In this document: positions 18,781-26,487 of the stretch, piece by piece
Position numbering within the stretch: position 1 is the first letter of the stretch
Layout of the letters: the number at the start of each line of letters is the position of its first letter
Origin: Acidobacteriota bacterium
GTDB taxonomy: Bacteria > Acidobacteriota > Blastocatellia > Pyrinomonadales > Pyrinomonadaceae
NCBI GenBank assembly: GCA_019242475.1
Contig: JAFAVK010000055.1
Span: forward strand, 1-64,000
Reading direction: 5' to 3'
Length of the DNA stretch: 64,000 nucleotides
The notes under the pieces: generated by a model
Database searches by the model: none
What the model was told of the DNA's origin: nothing
Seen by the model: only the letters and a program-made list of their open reading frames with translations
Translations under genes and position numbers: made by a program

Positions 18781-19719
18781 CTAACGCATGACCGTGCCGA
18801 CCACGTCGCCGGCGATGGCGTCGCCCTCGGGCTGGAGGGTGACGAGCAGGCCGAAGTCGGGGAGCGTCGTCTCCGACTTGATCTCGGCCTCGTTGCGCCG
18901 GCCCGTGTTCACGATCTGGCCGAGCTTCGTGTACTTGTTGTCGGGCGAGACGGCCCAGAGCACGTAGACCTGGCCGGCGGGCGCCTCCTTCAGCTCGTGG
19001 AAGCGCGCGACGACGACCGTCGGGCCGTCCTTGCGCGGCTCGATGTTGAAGTTAACGCGCGAGCCCGTCAGCGCGCCCGCGAGCTTGACCTTGACCTCGG
19101 TGTCGGAGCCGCGGTGGTAGCTCGGGATGCCGAGCATCGGCGCGGTGTAGGCCGTGGTCGCCCCGGCGGTCGAGGCCGCCGCGACCTTCTCGCCGGAGGC
19201 CGAGGTCATCGGCACGACGGCGAAGCCCTGCGGCACGGCGCTGCGGAAGGCGTAGGCCACGGTCGGCGTGTAGGTCGTCATCTCGGCCTCGGGCGAGAGC
19301 ACGAGCATGAAGCGGTCGAGCGGCGTGTCGAAGGTCTGCGTCGAGACGCCGTCGGTGAAGGCGATGGGGCCGAGCATCGTCACCTTGCCGAACGGGTCAA
19401 CGGCGTAGAGGTTCATCGCCGCGGCGTCGGCCGGCAGGCCCGAGAGGTCGAGCGCGATGTGCGTGCCGTCGCTCATGCGCATGATCTTGGCGCGGCCGTG
19501 CGCGCTGGCGTAGGTCGTCGCGGGCGTCAGATCGACGACGACCTCCTTGCCCGACGGGTACTGGACGACCGTCCAAGTGCCGTCCGGGTTCTGCACGGCC
19601 TGCGCGGTCTGCGTCGTCACTACTGTCGTCTGCGGCTGCGTCTCCTGCCCGAAGGCCGCGGCCGAAAGGCCGAGCGCCAGGGCGCCTGCGGCCGCGAGGT
19701 TAACCAAACGTCTACTCAT
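18781..19719 (-). CDS. Exported protein of unknown function
   Basis: 312 aa from ATG 19719, with an AGGAGG site 12 nt upstream and a signal peptide ending AAAFGQ. The open frame continues upstream to 20001, but that part runs through a repeat and is rejected. The mature protein is beta-rich and repetitive: a Thr-rich first segment (TQPQTTVVTTQTAQ), then two similar blocks around VNFNIEPRKDGPTVVV and GQVYVLWAVSPDNKYTKLG. The last block faintly recalls the extracytoplasmic part of anti-sigma-K factors, but there is no sigma gene nearby and no transmembrane anchor, so I do not assign that role. Confidence 0.7.
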   Translation of the reverse strand: MSRRLVNLAAAGALALGLSAAAFGQETQPQTTVVTTQTAQAVQNPDGTWTVVQYPSGKEVVVDLTPATTYASAHGRAKIMRMSDGTHIALDLSGLPADAAAMNLYAVDPFGKVTMLGPIAFTDGVSTQTFDTPLDRFMLVLSPEAEMTTYTPTVAYAFRSAVPQGFAVVPMTSASGEKVAAASTAGATTAYTAPMLGIPSYHRGSDTEVKVKLAGALTGSRVNFNIEPRKDGPTVVVARFHELKEAPAGQVYVLWAVSPDNKYTKLGQIVNTGRRNEAEIKSETTLPDFGLLVTLQPEGDAIAGDVVGTVMR

Positions 19720-19928
19720 TCGTCTATCCCTCCTCTGTCCGTTGATGACACATTTTCCCCTTGATGAACGTCCGCCCCCGAGGGCGGAACCGAAAGGAAA
19801 TTGCAACGCCCGTGCCGCCGGAGGGAAGTCTATGAGGGGCAAAAATTTAAACGCCCGGGGGCTCTTTTCGAGAGCCCGCCGGGCGGAAGGATACGGTACG
19901 GATTTGTGTACGGCCGTACATCGGAAAC

Positions 19929-20037
19929 AAGGCAAAAGGCAAACTTCAAAAGGCAAAAGGCAAAAGTGAAAGACAAGAGCCACGCCGCTCGCCGTCTTCA
20001 CTTTTGCCTTTTGAAGTTTGCCTTTTGCCTTTTGCCT
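19929..20037. repeat. Heptamer-type inverted repeat, AAGGCAA family (copy 3)
   Basis: Starts immediately after the TGA (20038-20040, minus strand) of the E1 gene. AAGGCAA heptamers in inverted arrangement surround a different inner stem (AGACAAG / CGCCGTCT region), but the loop AGCCACGCCGCT is again the one seen in copies 1 and 2. The remaining spacer 19720-19928 holds a small GGGCTC hairpin and nothing gene-like. Confidence 0.85.
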
Positions 20038-22158
20038 TCAATAAGCGCAAAGCTCCGTGACGGCGCGGTACACGTCGTCCGCCTGCGGGAGGATTCGGTC
20101 TTCGAGCTGGGGGGCGTAGGCGACGAAGGTGTCGAGGGCGGCGACGCGGCGGACGGGCGCGTCGAGGTGCTCGAACAGCTCCTCGGAGACGCGCGCGGCG
20201 ACCTCGGCGCCGAAGCCGTGCGTGCGCGAGTCCTCGTGCGCGACGACGAGGCGGTTGGTCTTCTGCACGCTCCTCTTGATCGCCTCCCAGTCGTAGGGGG
20301 CGAGCGTCCGCAGGTCGATGACCTCGACGCTCAAGCCCTGCTGCTGCTCGGCCTGCTTGGCGGCGACGAGCGAGCGTTGGACGAGCGCGCCGTAGGTGAC
20401 GACGGTCACGTCGCTCCCCTCGCGCGCCGTCTTCGCCTTGCCGAACGGGACGAGGAAGCCGTCCGCGGGGTACTGCGACTTGTTGTAAGCCTGCCGGTAG
20501 AGGTGCTTGTGTTCGAGGAAGAGCACGGGGTCGTCGCACCTAATCGCCGTGCGCAGCAGGCCGTTCGCGTCGAGCGCGTTCGAGGGGTAGACGACGCGCA
20601 GGCCGGGGATGTGCGTGAAGAGCGTGTCGCCCGACTGCGAGTGGTAGACGGCGCCGCCCTTCAAATAGCCGCCGACGGGGCAGCGGATGACGACGGGGCA
20701 CTTGAACTCGTTGCCCGAGCGCCAGCGCATCAGGGCCAGCTCGTTCCTGATCTGGTGGTAGGCGGGCCAGATGTAGTCGAAGAACTGTATCTCGACGACG
20801 GGCTTCAGGCCGCGCGTCGCCATCCCGATGGCGCGGCCGACGATGTTGGCCTCGGCGAGCGGCGAGTTGAAGACGCGCGCCGCGCCGAAACGTCGCTGGA
20901 GGTTGGCCGTCACCTTGAAGACGCCGCCCTTGCCCTTGACCTTGTCTAAATACTGCTCGCGCGACACGTCGGCCACGTCCTCGCCGAAGACGACGATGGA
21001 GGCGTCGCGCGCCATCTCCTCGTGCAGGCAGCGGTTGATGAGATCGACCATCGTGCCGGCGTTCCCCGAAAGCTCGACACCCTCCTCGTTGTCGAACTCT
21101 TTCGAGGTCGGGTCAACGTCGGGCGAGTAGACGTAGAGCGCGGCCGTGTCGGGCGCGGGCTGCGGGCTGGCGAGCGCGGCGTCGGCCGCCTCGTTGACCT
21201 CGCGGTCAACCTCGTCCTTGAGCTTCTGAAGCTCGTCCTGCGTGACGAAGCCCTCCTCGACGAGCAGCGCGCCGAAGCGCTTGACCGGGTCGCGCTCGGC
21301 CTCCGAGGTGCGCTCCTCGTCCGGGCGGTAGAGGCGCTCGTCGTCCGAGAGCGAGTGCGAGTAGGGGCGGATGACTTTGGCGTGGACGAGCGCCGGGCCT
21401 TTCCGCCGGCGGCAGTGTTCGACGGCGCGCTTCAACGTCTCCAAGGACTCGACGGGGTCGGTGCCGTCGCAGCGCTCGACGAGGAGGGCTGGGAAGGTCT
21501 CGACCAGGCGCGACACGTCGCCGCCCGCGGTCTGCACCTCGACGGGGACGCTGATGGCGTAGCCGTTGTCTTCGATGAGGAAGACGACGGGCAGCTTTAA
21601 ATTGCTCGCGGTGTTCAAAGCCTCCCAGAACTCGCCCTCGCTCGTCGTGCCGTCGCCCGCGGAGCAGTAGGCGACCTCGTCGCCGCGGAAGCCGGCGACG
21701 TGCTTTCTGATTTCGTCGCTCAGCCCGCCGCGGTAGCTCGCCTCGGCGGCGCCGACGGCGTGGAGGAACTGCGTGCCGGTGGGCGACGAGGAGGAGACGA
21801 TGTTGAATTTCGTGTGCCCCCAGTGGGAGGGCATCTGGCGGCCGTGCGAACTGGGGTCGGCCTCGGCGCCGACGGCCGCGAGCAGCATCTCCAGGGGCGT
21901 CACGCCGAGTTGCAGGCAGAGAGCGCGGTCGCGGTAGTAGGGGAAGAACCAGTCGTACCCCGACCTGAACGCCAGCCCCGCCGCCGTCAGCACGGCCTCG
22001 TGCCCCGCGCCCGAAATCTGGAAGAAGATTCTGTTCTGCCCCTTGAGCTGTATCTCCTTGTCGTCGATGCGCCGCGACAGGTACATCGTCCGGTAGATGC
22101 CGACCATCTCGTCCCGGCCCAAGCCCCGATACTCTTTCTCTCTAATCTCGGTCGCCAT
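20038..22158 (-). CDS. 2-oxoacid dehydrogenase E1, alpha and beta subunits fused
   Basis: 706 aa. The first 330 residues are E1-alpha: [22 protein letters not shown], and the thiamine diphosphate motif [17 protein letters not shown] with EDN downstream. Residues 370-706 are E1-beta: [34 protein letters not shown], and [16 protein letters not shown] near the end. The linker (about 330-370) is acidic. The enzyme decarboxylates pyruvate or branched-chain 2-oxoacids and loads the acyl group on E2 lipoate; E2 and E3 are not in the window. An acyl-CoA dehydrogenase lies upstream on the same strand, which would fit branched-chain keto acid catabolism, though substrate is open. AGAAGGAA precedes the ATG. 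Confidence 0.9.
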   Translation of the reverse strand: MATEIREKEYRGLGRDEMVGIYRTMYLSRRIDDKEIQLKGQNRIFFQISGAGHEAVLTAAGLAFRSGYDWFFPYYRDRALCLQLGVTPLEMLLAAVGAEADPSSHGRQMPSHWGHTKFNIVSSSSPTGTQFLHAVGAAEASYRGGLSDEIRKHVAGFRGDEVAYCSAGDGTTSEGEFWEALNTASNLKLPVVFLIEDNGYAISVPVEVQTAGGDVSRLVETFPALLVERCDGTDPVESLETLKRAVEHCRRRKGPALVHAKVIRPYSHSLSDDERLYRPDEERTSEAERDPVKRFGALLVEEGFVTQDELQKLKDEVDREVNEAADAALASPQPAPDTAALYVYSPDVDPTSKEFDNEEGVELSGNAGTMVDLINRCLHEEMARDASIVVFGEDVADVSREQYLDKVKGKGGVFKVTANLQRRFGAARVFNSPLAEANIVGRAIGMATRGLKPVVEIQFFDYIWPAYHQIRNELALMRWRSGNEFKCPVVIRCPVGGYLKGGAVYHSQSGDTLFTHIPGLRVVYPSNALDANGLLRTAIRCDDPVLFLEHKHLYRQAYNKSQYPADGFLVPFGKAKTAREGSDVTVVTYGALVQRSLVAAKQAEQQQGLSVEVIDLRTLAPYDWEAIKRSVQKTNRLVVAHEDSRTHGFGAEVAARVSEELFEHLDAPVRRVAALDTFVAYAPQLEDRILPQADDVYRAVTELCAY

Positions 22159-22188
22159 ATTTAATTCCTTCTATGAAAGTAACGAACT

Positions 22189-22512
22189 CTAATCCTCTTC
22201 AAACTCCGTCTCGACGGCGAAGCGGTAGTCCTGTGCCATCGAGGGGTGGCCGTGGGCCTGTGCGACCTCGGCGCCGCGCTCGTAGGCGCGGCGGGCGGCG
22301 TCGCGGTTGCCGAGCTTGAGGTAGGCCGCGGCCAGCATGCCGTAGGCGTTGCCCTCGTCGTCGGCGCGCTGGAGGTAGTCGGTGAGCACCTCGACCATCT
22401 CTTCGAAGCGCCCGGCCTTCTCGTACTCCTTCGCCAGCCCGAACATGACCGCCGTGTTGCCGGGGTCGCCTTCGAGCATCATGCGGAAGATGTCTATGCG
22501 TGAAGCGGCCAT
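22189..22512 (-). CDS. Small TPR protein
   Basis: 107 aa consisting of about two and a half TPR motifs: VMFGLAKEYEKAGRFEEMVEVL, AYGMLAAAYLKLGNRDAARRAYERG, then a charged tail ending EFEED. No signal peptide, so cytoplasmic. Its ATG (22510-22512) directly follows the stop of the acyl-CoA dehydrogenase gene (22513), and the E1 gene begins 30 bp further on, so the three genes are probably one operon. A scaffold or chaperone role for one of the neighbouring enzymes is possible but not shown. Confidence 0.8.
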   Translation of the reverse strand: MAASRIDIFRMMLEGDPGNTAVMFGLAKEYEKAGRFEEMVEVLTDYLQRADDEGNAYGMLAAAYLKLGNRDAARRAYERGAEVAQAHGHPSMAQDYRFAVETEFEED

Positions 22513-23688
22513 TTACTTTCCTATGATGAGCTTGGCGATGGTCTGCAACTGCATGTTCGACGTGCCCTCGTAGATGGCGCCGATCTTGGAGTCGCGCCAG
22601 AGCTTTTCGACGGGGTAGTCCTTGACGAAGCCGTAGCCGCCGTACAGCTCAATCGCCTTGGACGAGACCTTCTCGGCGACGCGCGAGGAGTAGAGCTTAG
22701 CCATCGCCGCCTCCTTGACGAAGTTGAGCCCGGCGTCCTTCATCCGCGCGGCGTTGTAGACCATCAGGCGCGCGGCCTCCAGCTCGGTCGCCATCTCGGC
22801 GAGTTGAAATTGCACGCCCTGAAACTGGTTGATGGGCTGCTTGAACTGCGTGCGCTCGCCCGTGTAGGCGAGCGCGTGTTCGAGCGCGCCGCGGGCCAGC
22901 CCGATCATCTGCGCGCCGATGCCGATGCGCCCCTCGTTCAGAGTCTCAATCGAGACCTTGTAGCCCTTGCCGAACTCGCCGAGCACGTTCTCCTTCGGCA
23001 CCTTGCAGCCGTCGAGGATGATCTCCGTCGTCGAGGAGGCGCGGATGCCGAGCTTGTTCTCCTTCTTGCCGACGGAGAAGCCTTCGAAGCCCTTCTCGAC
23101 GACGAAGGCCGTGATACCTCTGTAACCCTCCTCCGGCTTCGCGTTGGCGAAGACGACGAAGATGCCGGCCTCGTTGCCGTTCGTGATCCAGAGCTTCTGG
23201 CCGGTCAGCTCGTAGTGGTCGCCCTTGTCCACGGCGCGCGTCTGCATGGCGAAGGCGTCGGAGCCCGACCCGGCCTCGCTCAACGCGTAGGCGCCGACGG
23301 TGTCGGAGGCGAGGCGCGGCAGGTACTTCTTCTGCTGCTCGGGGCTCCCCCAGCGGATGAGCGCGTTGTTGACGAGCGTGTTCTGCACGTCCATCAGGAC
23401 GCCGACCGAGGGGTCTACGCGCGACAGCTCCTCGACGCCGATGATCGCCATGAAGAACGACGCGCCCGTGCCGCCGTGCTCCTCGGGCGTCTCGACGCCC
23501 ATCAGCCCCAGCTCGAAGAGCTGTTTGAGGACTTCGGGCGCCATCTTCGCGTGCTCGTCCATCTCCTCGACGCGCGGGCGAATCTCGCCCTCGGCGAACT
23601 CGCGCACGGAGGCGCGGAACATCTGCTCGTCCTCGGTGTAAGAGGTCAGGGGGCCGCTCGCGTAAGCTTCGGTTGCTGCTTTACTCAT
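22513..23688 (-). CDS. Acyl-CoA dehydrogenase
   Basis: 391 aa, normal length for the family. Features in order: YTEDEQMFRASVREFAEGEI, MAIIGVEELSRVDPSVGVLMDV, YALSEAGSGSDAFAMQTRA (flavin and substrate loop), KLWITNGNEAGIFVVFA, QFKQPINQFQGVQFQLAEMA, and the C-terminal IYEGTSNMQLQTIAK with the catalytic Glu of the short/medium-chain branch. It oxidises acyl-CoA thioesters to trans-2-enoyl-CoA and passes electrons to ETF. First gene of the probable operon with the TPR protein and E1 fusion, which hints at branched-chain amino acid degradation. Confidence 0.93.
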   Translation of the reverse strand: MSKAATEAYASGPLTSYTEDEQMFRASVREFAEGEIRPRVEEMDEHAKMAPEVLKQLFELGLMGVETPEEHGGTGASFFMAIIGVEELSRVDPSVGVLMDVQNTLVNNALIRWGSPEQQKKYLPRLASDTVGAYALSEAGSGSDAFAMQTRAVDKGDHYELTGQKLWITNGNEAGIFVVFANAKPEEGYRGITAFVVEKGFEGFSVGKKENKLGIRASSTTEIILDGCKVPKENVLGEFGKGYKVSIETLNEGRIGIGAQMIGLARGALEHALAYTGERTQFKQPINQFQGVQFQLAEMATELEAARLMVYNAARMKDAGLNFVKEAAMAKLYSSRVAEKVSSKAIELYGGYGFVKDYPVEKLWRDSKIGAIYEGTSNMQLQTIAKLIIGK

Positions 23689-23765
23689 GGCTTAATTCTC
23701 ACAGGGATGAAGTATTAACTTTAACGACACAGCATCGCTCAGACGCGCCGTTTTGGTCAAATCCC

Positions 23766-23830
23766 CGGATTGCGGATTTCGGACTGCGGGATGCGGATTT
23801 AATTGTGAAGGACAACGAAATTCGCATTCA
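23766..23830. repeat. Heptamer repeat of AATCCGC type
   Basis: On the minus strand, AATCCGC, ATCCCGC, AGTCCGA, AATCCGC and AATCCGG follow one another, within 65 bp that start right at the TGA (23828-23830) of the AAA+ ATPase gene. Only a short inverted portion is visible. Confidence 0.65.
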
Positions 23831-25246
23831 CTCTCCGCCGAGGATGCCGGAGGCGCGCAGCTCGTCGTGGCCGGGGATGTCGGCCGGCTCGATGGTGGAG
23901 AGGATTTCGCGGTCAACCTTGGGGAGCGAGACGAGGCGGTTGGCCTGCTTGCTGAGCGTGGCCTCGAAGAGGTTGCGGGCGGCGCGCGCGTTGCCGAACG
24001 TCTCGTCGCGCGAGGCGCAGAGCACGCCGAAGATCGAGGCCAGCCCGCCCTCCGCGCCCTCCGTCAGCTTGAAGTCCGCCTTCTGGCAGAAGGTCTTGAA
24101 GATTTTGACGAGCTGCTCGACGCCGTAGTCGTCGAAGTGGACGTGCTTGTTGAAGCGCGAGCGCAGGCCCGGGTTCGAGTCGAGGAACTCCTGCATCTTG
24201 CCCGTGTAGCCGGCGACGATGACGACGAGGTCGTCGCGGTGGTCTTCCATCATCTTCAAAAGCGTCTCGACCGCCTCCTGCCCGAAGTCGTTCGACCCGC
24301 CCGAACTCAAGGTGTAAGCCTCGTCGATGAAGAGGACGCCGCCGAGCGCCTTCGTCGTCACGTCGCGCACCTTCATCGCCGTCTGGCCGACGTAGCCGGC
24401 GACGAGGCCGGCGCGGTCGGTCTCGACGAGGTGGCCGCGGCGGAGCACGCCGAGCGTCCGGTAAATCTGCGAGACGAGGCGCGCGACCGTCGTCTTGCCC
24501 GTGCCCGGGTTGCCGTAGAAGACGAGGTGGCGCGAGGCGGGCAAAGGTTTGAGCCCCTGCTCCTCGCGCAGCCGTTGCACCTTGAGGAAGTTGATGAGCT
24601 GGCGCACGTCCGTCTTCACGCGGTCGAGCCCGACGAGCGCGTCCAGCTCCGCCAGAAGCTCTTCGAGCGGGCGCGGCGGCGGCAGCTCCTCTTCGGCGGG
24701 CTCGGCCGCCTCCGCCTGACCTTTGGCGGGCGCGTCCGAAGCCGTCTCCTGCGGGCCGCCGGGGTAGAGCGTCTGCTTGAACTCGGCGAGCGCGGCGGCC
24801 TCCCGGGGCGTGACCGCGCCGTCGAACTTGATGACGAGGTTGGCGAACTGGAAGAGCGCCTGGCGCGCGCGGTCGGCGAAGTTGGTGCCGTGGCGCGAGT
24901 CGTAGGTCTCAAGGTAGGAGACGCCGACCGGCGTGCGGTCGAGCCGCTTGAGCAGGTGCGGCGGCAGATCGGAAGAGTCGCGCAAAGGAAAAGTGTCGGG
25001 CGCGGGGCTGAGGTCGAAGCGGCGGCAGAACTCTTCGTAGTAGTGCTGCTTGGTCTCTTCGGAGGTCTCGCGCAGGTCGATGAAGCGCTGCGCGGTCAGC
25101 TTGAGGTGGTTGTCGAGCACGGCGCGCGCGTCGGGCGCCCCCGCGCCGCGCCAGACCGTGCGGATGCTCTCGCCGAGCGGCGCGACCAGCGCGTCGAGCG
25201 TCCGGCGCACGGCCGCCGCCAGCCTCCTGTTCTCCTCGTCCAACAC
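23828..25246 (-). CDS. AAA+ ATPase of the CbbX / SpoVK / EccA type
   Basis: 472 aa if translation starts at GTG 25246. The frame is open to 25390, but an extended -10 (TG-C-TATAAT at 25293-25301) lies inside that part, so the true start should be downstream of about 25286. The N-terminal 230 residues are helical without clear motif, followed by an acidic Pro/Glu linker. The ATPase domain shows Walker A GNPGTGKTTVARL, YVGQTAMKV, Walker B GVLFIDEAYTL and the arginine-finger region NPGLRSRFNKHVHFDDY. Relatives remodel protein complexes (Rubisco activase CbbX, type VII secretion EccA). No client gene is adjacent. Confidence 0.82.
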   Translation of the reverse strand: MLDEENRRLAAAVRRTLDALVAPLGESIRTVWRGAGAPDARAVLDNHLKLTAQRFIDLRETSEETKQHYYEEFCRRFDLSPAPDTFPLRDSSDLPPHLLKRLDRTPVGVSYLETYDSRHGTNFADRARQALFQFANLVIKFDGAVTPREAAALAEFKQTLYPGGPQETASDAPAKGQAEAAEPAEEELPPPRPLEELLAELDALVGLDRVKTDVRQLINFLKVQRLREEQGLKPLPASRHLVFYGNPGTGKTTVARLVSQIYRTLGVLRRGHLVETDRAGLVAGYVGQTAMKVRDVTTKALGGVLFIDEAYTLSSGGSNDFGQEAVETLLKMMEDHRDDLVVIVAGYTGKMQEFLDSNPGLRSRFNKHVHFDDYGVEQLVKIFKTFCQKADFKLTEGAEGGLASIFGVLCASRDETFGNARAARNLFEATLSKQANRLVSLPKVDREILSTIEPADIPGHDELRASGILGGE

Positions 25247-25292
25247 TCCCCGCGCCTCGCCCCCGCTGATTTTCTCGACCGAACGGCGCGCG

Positions 25293-25301
25293 ATTATAGC
25301 A
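25293..25301 (-). promoter_or_regulatory. Extended -10 promoter of the AAA+ ATPase gene
   Basis: TG-C-TATAAT on the minus strand, a perfect extended -10. It fixes the transcription start near 25286 and thereby argues for a start codon at 25246 or 25243 rather than further upstream. Confidence 0.6.
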
Positions 25302-25448
25302 CCCGGCGCGCGGCGCGCCTCCCGACCCCCGCGGCCCGCCCGAACGCCGCCGCCACAAAAAGCGTAACCAAGATTGAGCGCGTGCGTCATTCAGGCTTAG
25401 GCGTCCCCCGCGCACGCGTCCTGTCATCCCAGCCCGTCGAGGTTATTT

Positions 25449-26099
25449 GTGCCTACGAAGTCTGTTCAGAAAGGTCGGGAGGTCGCGCGGTTTTCGGCCG
25501 GACTCGGCGGCGAAGCCGAGGCCAGATACCGGATGCTGCTCGAACACTCCTCGGACGCCGTGCTCGTCTTCGACGAGGCGGGGCGCTTCCTCGAAGTCAA
25601 CCCGCGCCTGTGCCGCCTGCTCGGCTACGAGCGCGAGGAGCTGATGCAGATGAACGTGCTCGACCTCCTGCCGGACGAGGAGCTGGCGAGGCTGCCCGTC
25701 AACTACGACGACCTGCGCGCGGGCAAGACCGTCCGGCGCGAGCGCCGCCTGCTTTGCAAGGACGGGACGCGCGTGCGCGTCGAGGTCGTCGGCTCTTTGG
25801 TCGGCGAGGGGAAGATGCAGTCGGTCGTGCGGGAGCTGCCGCGCGAGGAGACGGCGGGCGACTCGGACTTGGGCGGCCGCGTCGAGTTCTACGAGGAGGT
25901 GAGCCGCTTCGAGGCGGGGCTCATCCGCCGCGCGCTGGCGCAGACGCACGGCAACCAGAAGAAGGCGGCCGAACTGCTCGGCGTCAACCACACGACGCTC
26001 CACACGATGGTGCGGCGCTACGGGATCGACCCCGCCGTCTTCAAAGAGCAGTCCGACTTCCCGCGCCTCGTCCCCGAGTCCCGCCCGCGGCGGAAGTAG
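25449..26099 (+). CDS. PAS-domain transcription regulator with Fis-type DNA-binding domain
   Basis: 216 aa starting at GTG 25449 with a GAGG site. The PAS domain covers about residues 25-125: YRMLLEHSSDAVLVFDEAGRFLEVNPRLCRLLGYEREEL is the textbook N-terminal half. Residues 150-195 hold a Fis-family helix-turn-helix, FEAGLIRRALAQTHGNQKKAAELLGVNHTTLHTMVRRYG (split for length), as at the C-terminus of NtrC-type activators. The AAA+ sigma-54 domain normally between these parts is absent, so it is not a sigma-54 activator. It may sense a ligand or redox cue and bind DNA directly. It diverges from the AAA+ ATPase gene. Confidence 0.83.
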   Translation: MPTKSVQKGREVARFSAGLGGEAEARYRMLLEHSSDAVLVFDEAGRFLEVNPRLCRLLGYEREELMQMNVLDLLPDEELARLPVNYDDLRAGKTVRRERRLLCKDGTRVRVEVVGSLVGEGKMQSVVRELPREETAGDSDLGGRVEFYEEVSRFEAGLIRRALAQTHGNQKKAAELLGVNHTTLHTMVRRYGIDPAVFKEQSDFPRLVPESRPRRK

Positions 26100-26196
26100 C
26101 GAAAAGGATTAACCACAGAGATACAGAGACACGGCTTGTTGAGTTGTACGCTCCAAGCCGTGTCTCTGTATCTCTGTGGTTAATCCTTTTCGCTAC
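26096..26196. repeat. 43-bp perfect inverted repeat, ACAGAGA heptamer type
   Basis: Arms 26096-26138 and 26154-26196 are exact complements with a 15-nt loop. The left arm contains the TAG stop (26097-26099) of the PAS-Fis gene. The arm includes ACAGAGA-type units (CACAGAGATACAGAGACACGG). It would form a very long hairpin at the end of the message. Confidence 0.9.
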
Positions 26197-26205
26197 TGCA
26201 AGCTT

Positions 26206-26240
26206 CAAAAATGACAGGGCGCTCTTTCGAGCGCCCTGTC
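26206..26240 (-). terminator. Intrinsic terminator of tRNA-Glu
   Basis: An 11-bp stem (GACAGGGCGCT at 26213-26223 with its complement at 26230-26240) followed on the minus strand by ATTTTTG. It lies 34 bp downstream of the tRNA gene. Confidence 0.8.
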
Positions 26241-26274
26241 GGTTTACCTAAGTCGTTTTTTTCTCAAGGACTTA

Positions 26275-26348
<74 letters not shown>

Positions 26349-26360
26349 GAAAGCGAGGCG

Positions 26361-26390
26361 ATTATAAAGGCGCGGCGGCGGGGATGGCAA
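26361..26390 (-). promoter_or_regulatory. Promoter of tRNA-Glu
   Basis: On the minus strand TTGCCA (26390-26385), an 18-bp spacer and TATAAT (26366-26361), ending 12 bp before the tRNA 5' end. Confidence 0.65.
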
Positions 26391-26426
26391 GCGAGCGGCG
26401 GGTCTTTCAGGGGGCGGCGGGGGCGG

Positions 26427-26435
26427 TGTTATACT
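26427..26435 (+). promoter_or_regulatory. Extended -10 promoter of the NfnAB-like gene
   Basis: TG-T-TATACT with the hexamer at 26430-26435, about 52 bp before the ATG at 26488. Confidence 0.5.
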
Positions 26436-26487
26436 CTGTTCGGCGCTTCCCCGGCCGAGAGTTTTCAGGGAGTCGGACACTTCATAA

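Noticed and set aside
18781..19719. Anti-sigma-K factor assignment for the exported protein
   Set aside because: Only the C-terminal block is faintly similar; there is no N-terminal cytoplasmic domain, no transmembrane helix and no sigma factor gene nearby.
23828..25390. Full-length frame of the AAA+ ATPase from 25390
   Set aside because: A perfect extended -10 lies within its first codons, so that part is unlikely to be transcribed from this promoter.
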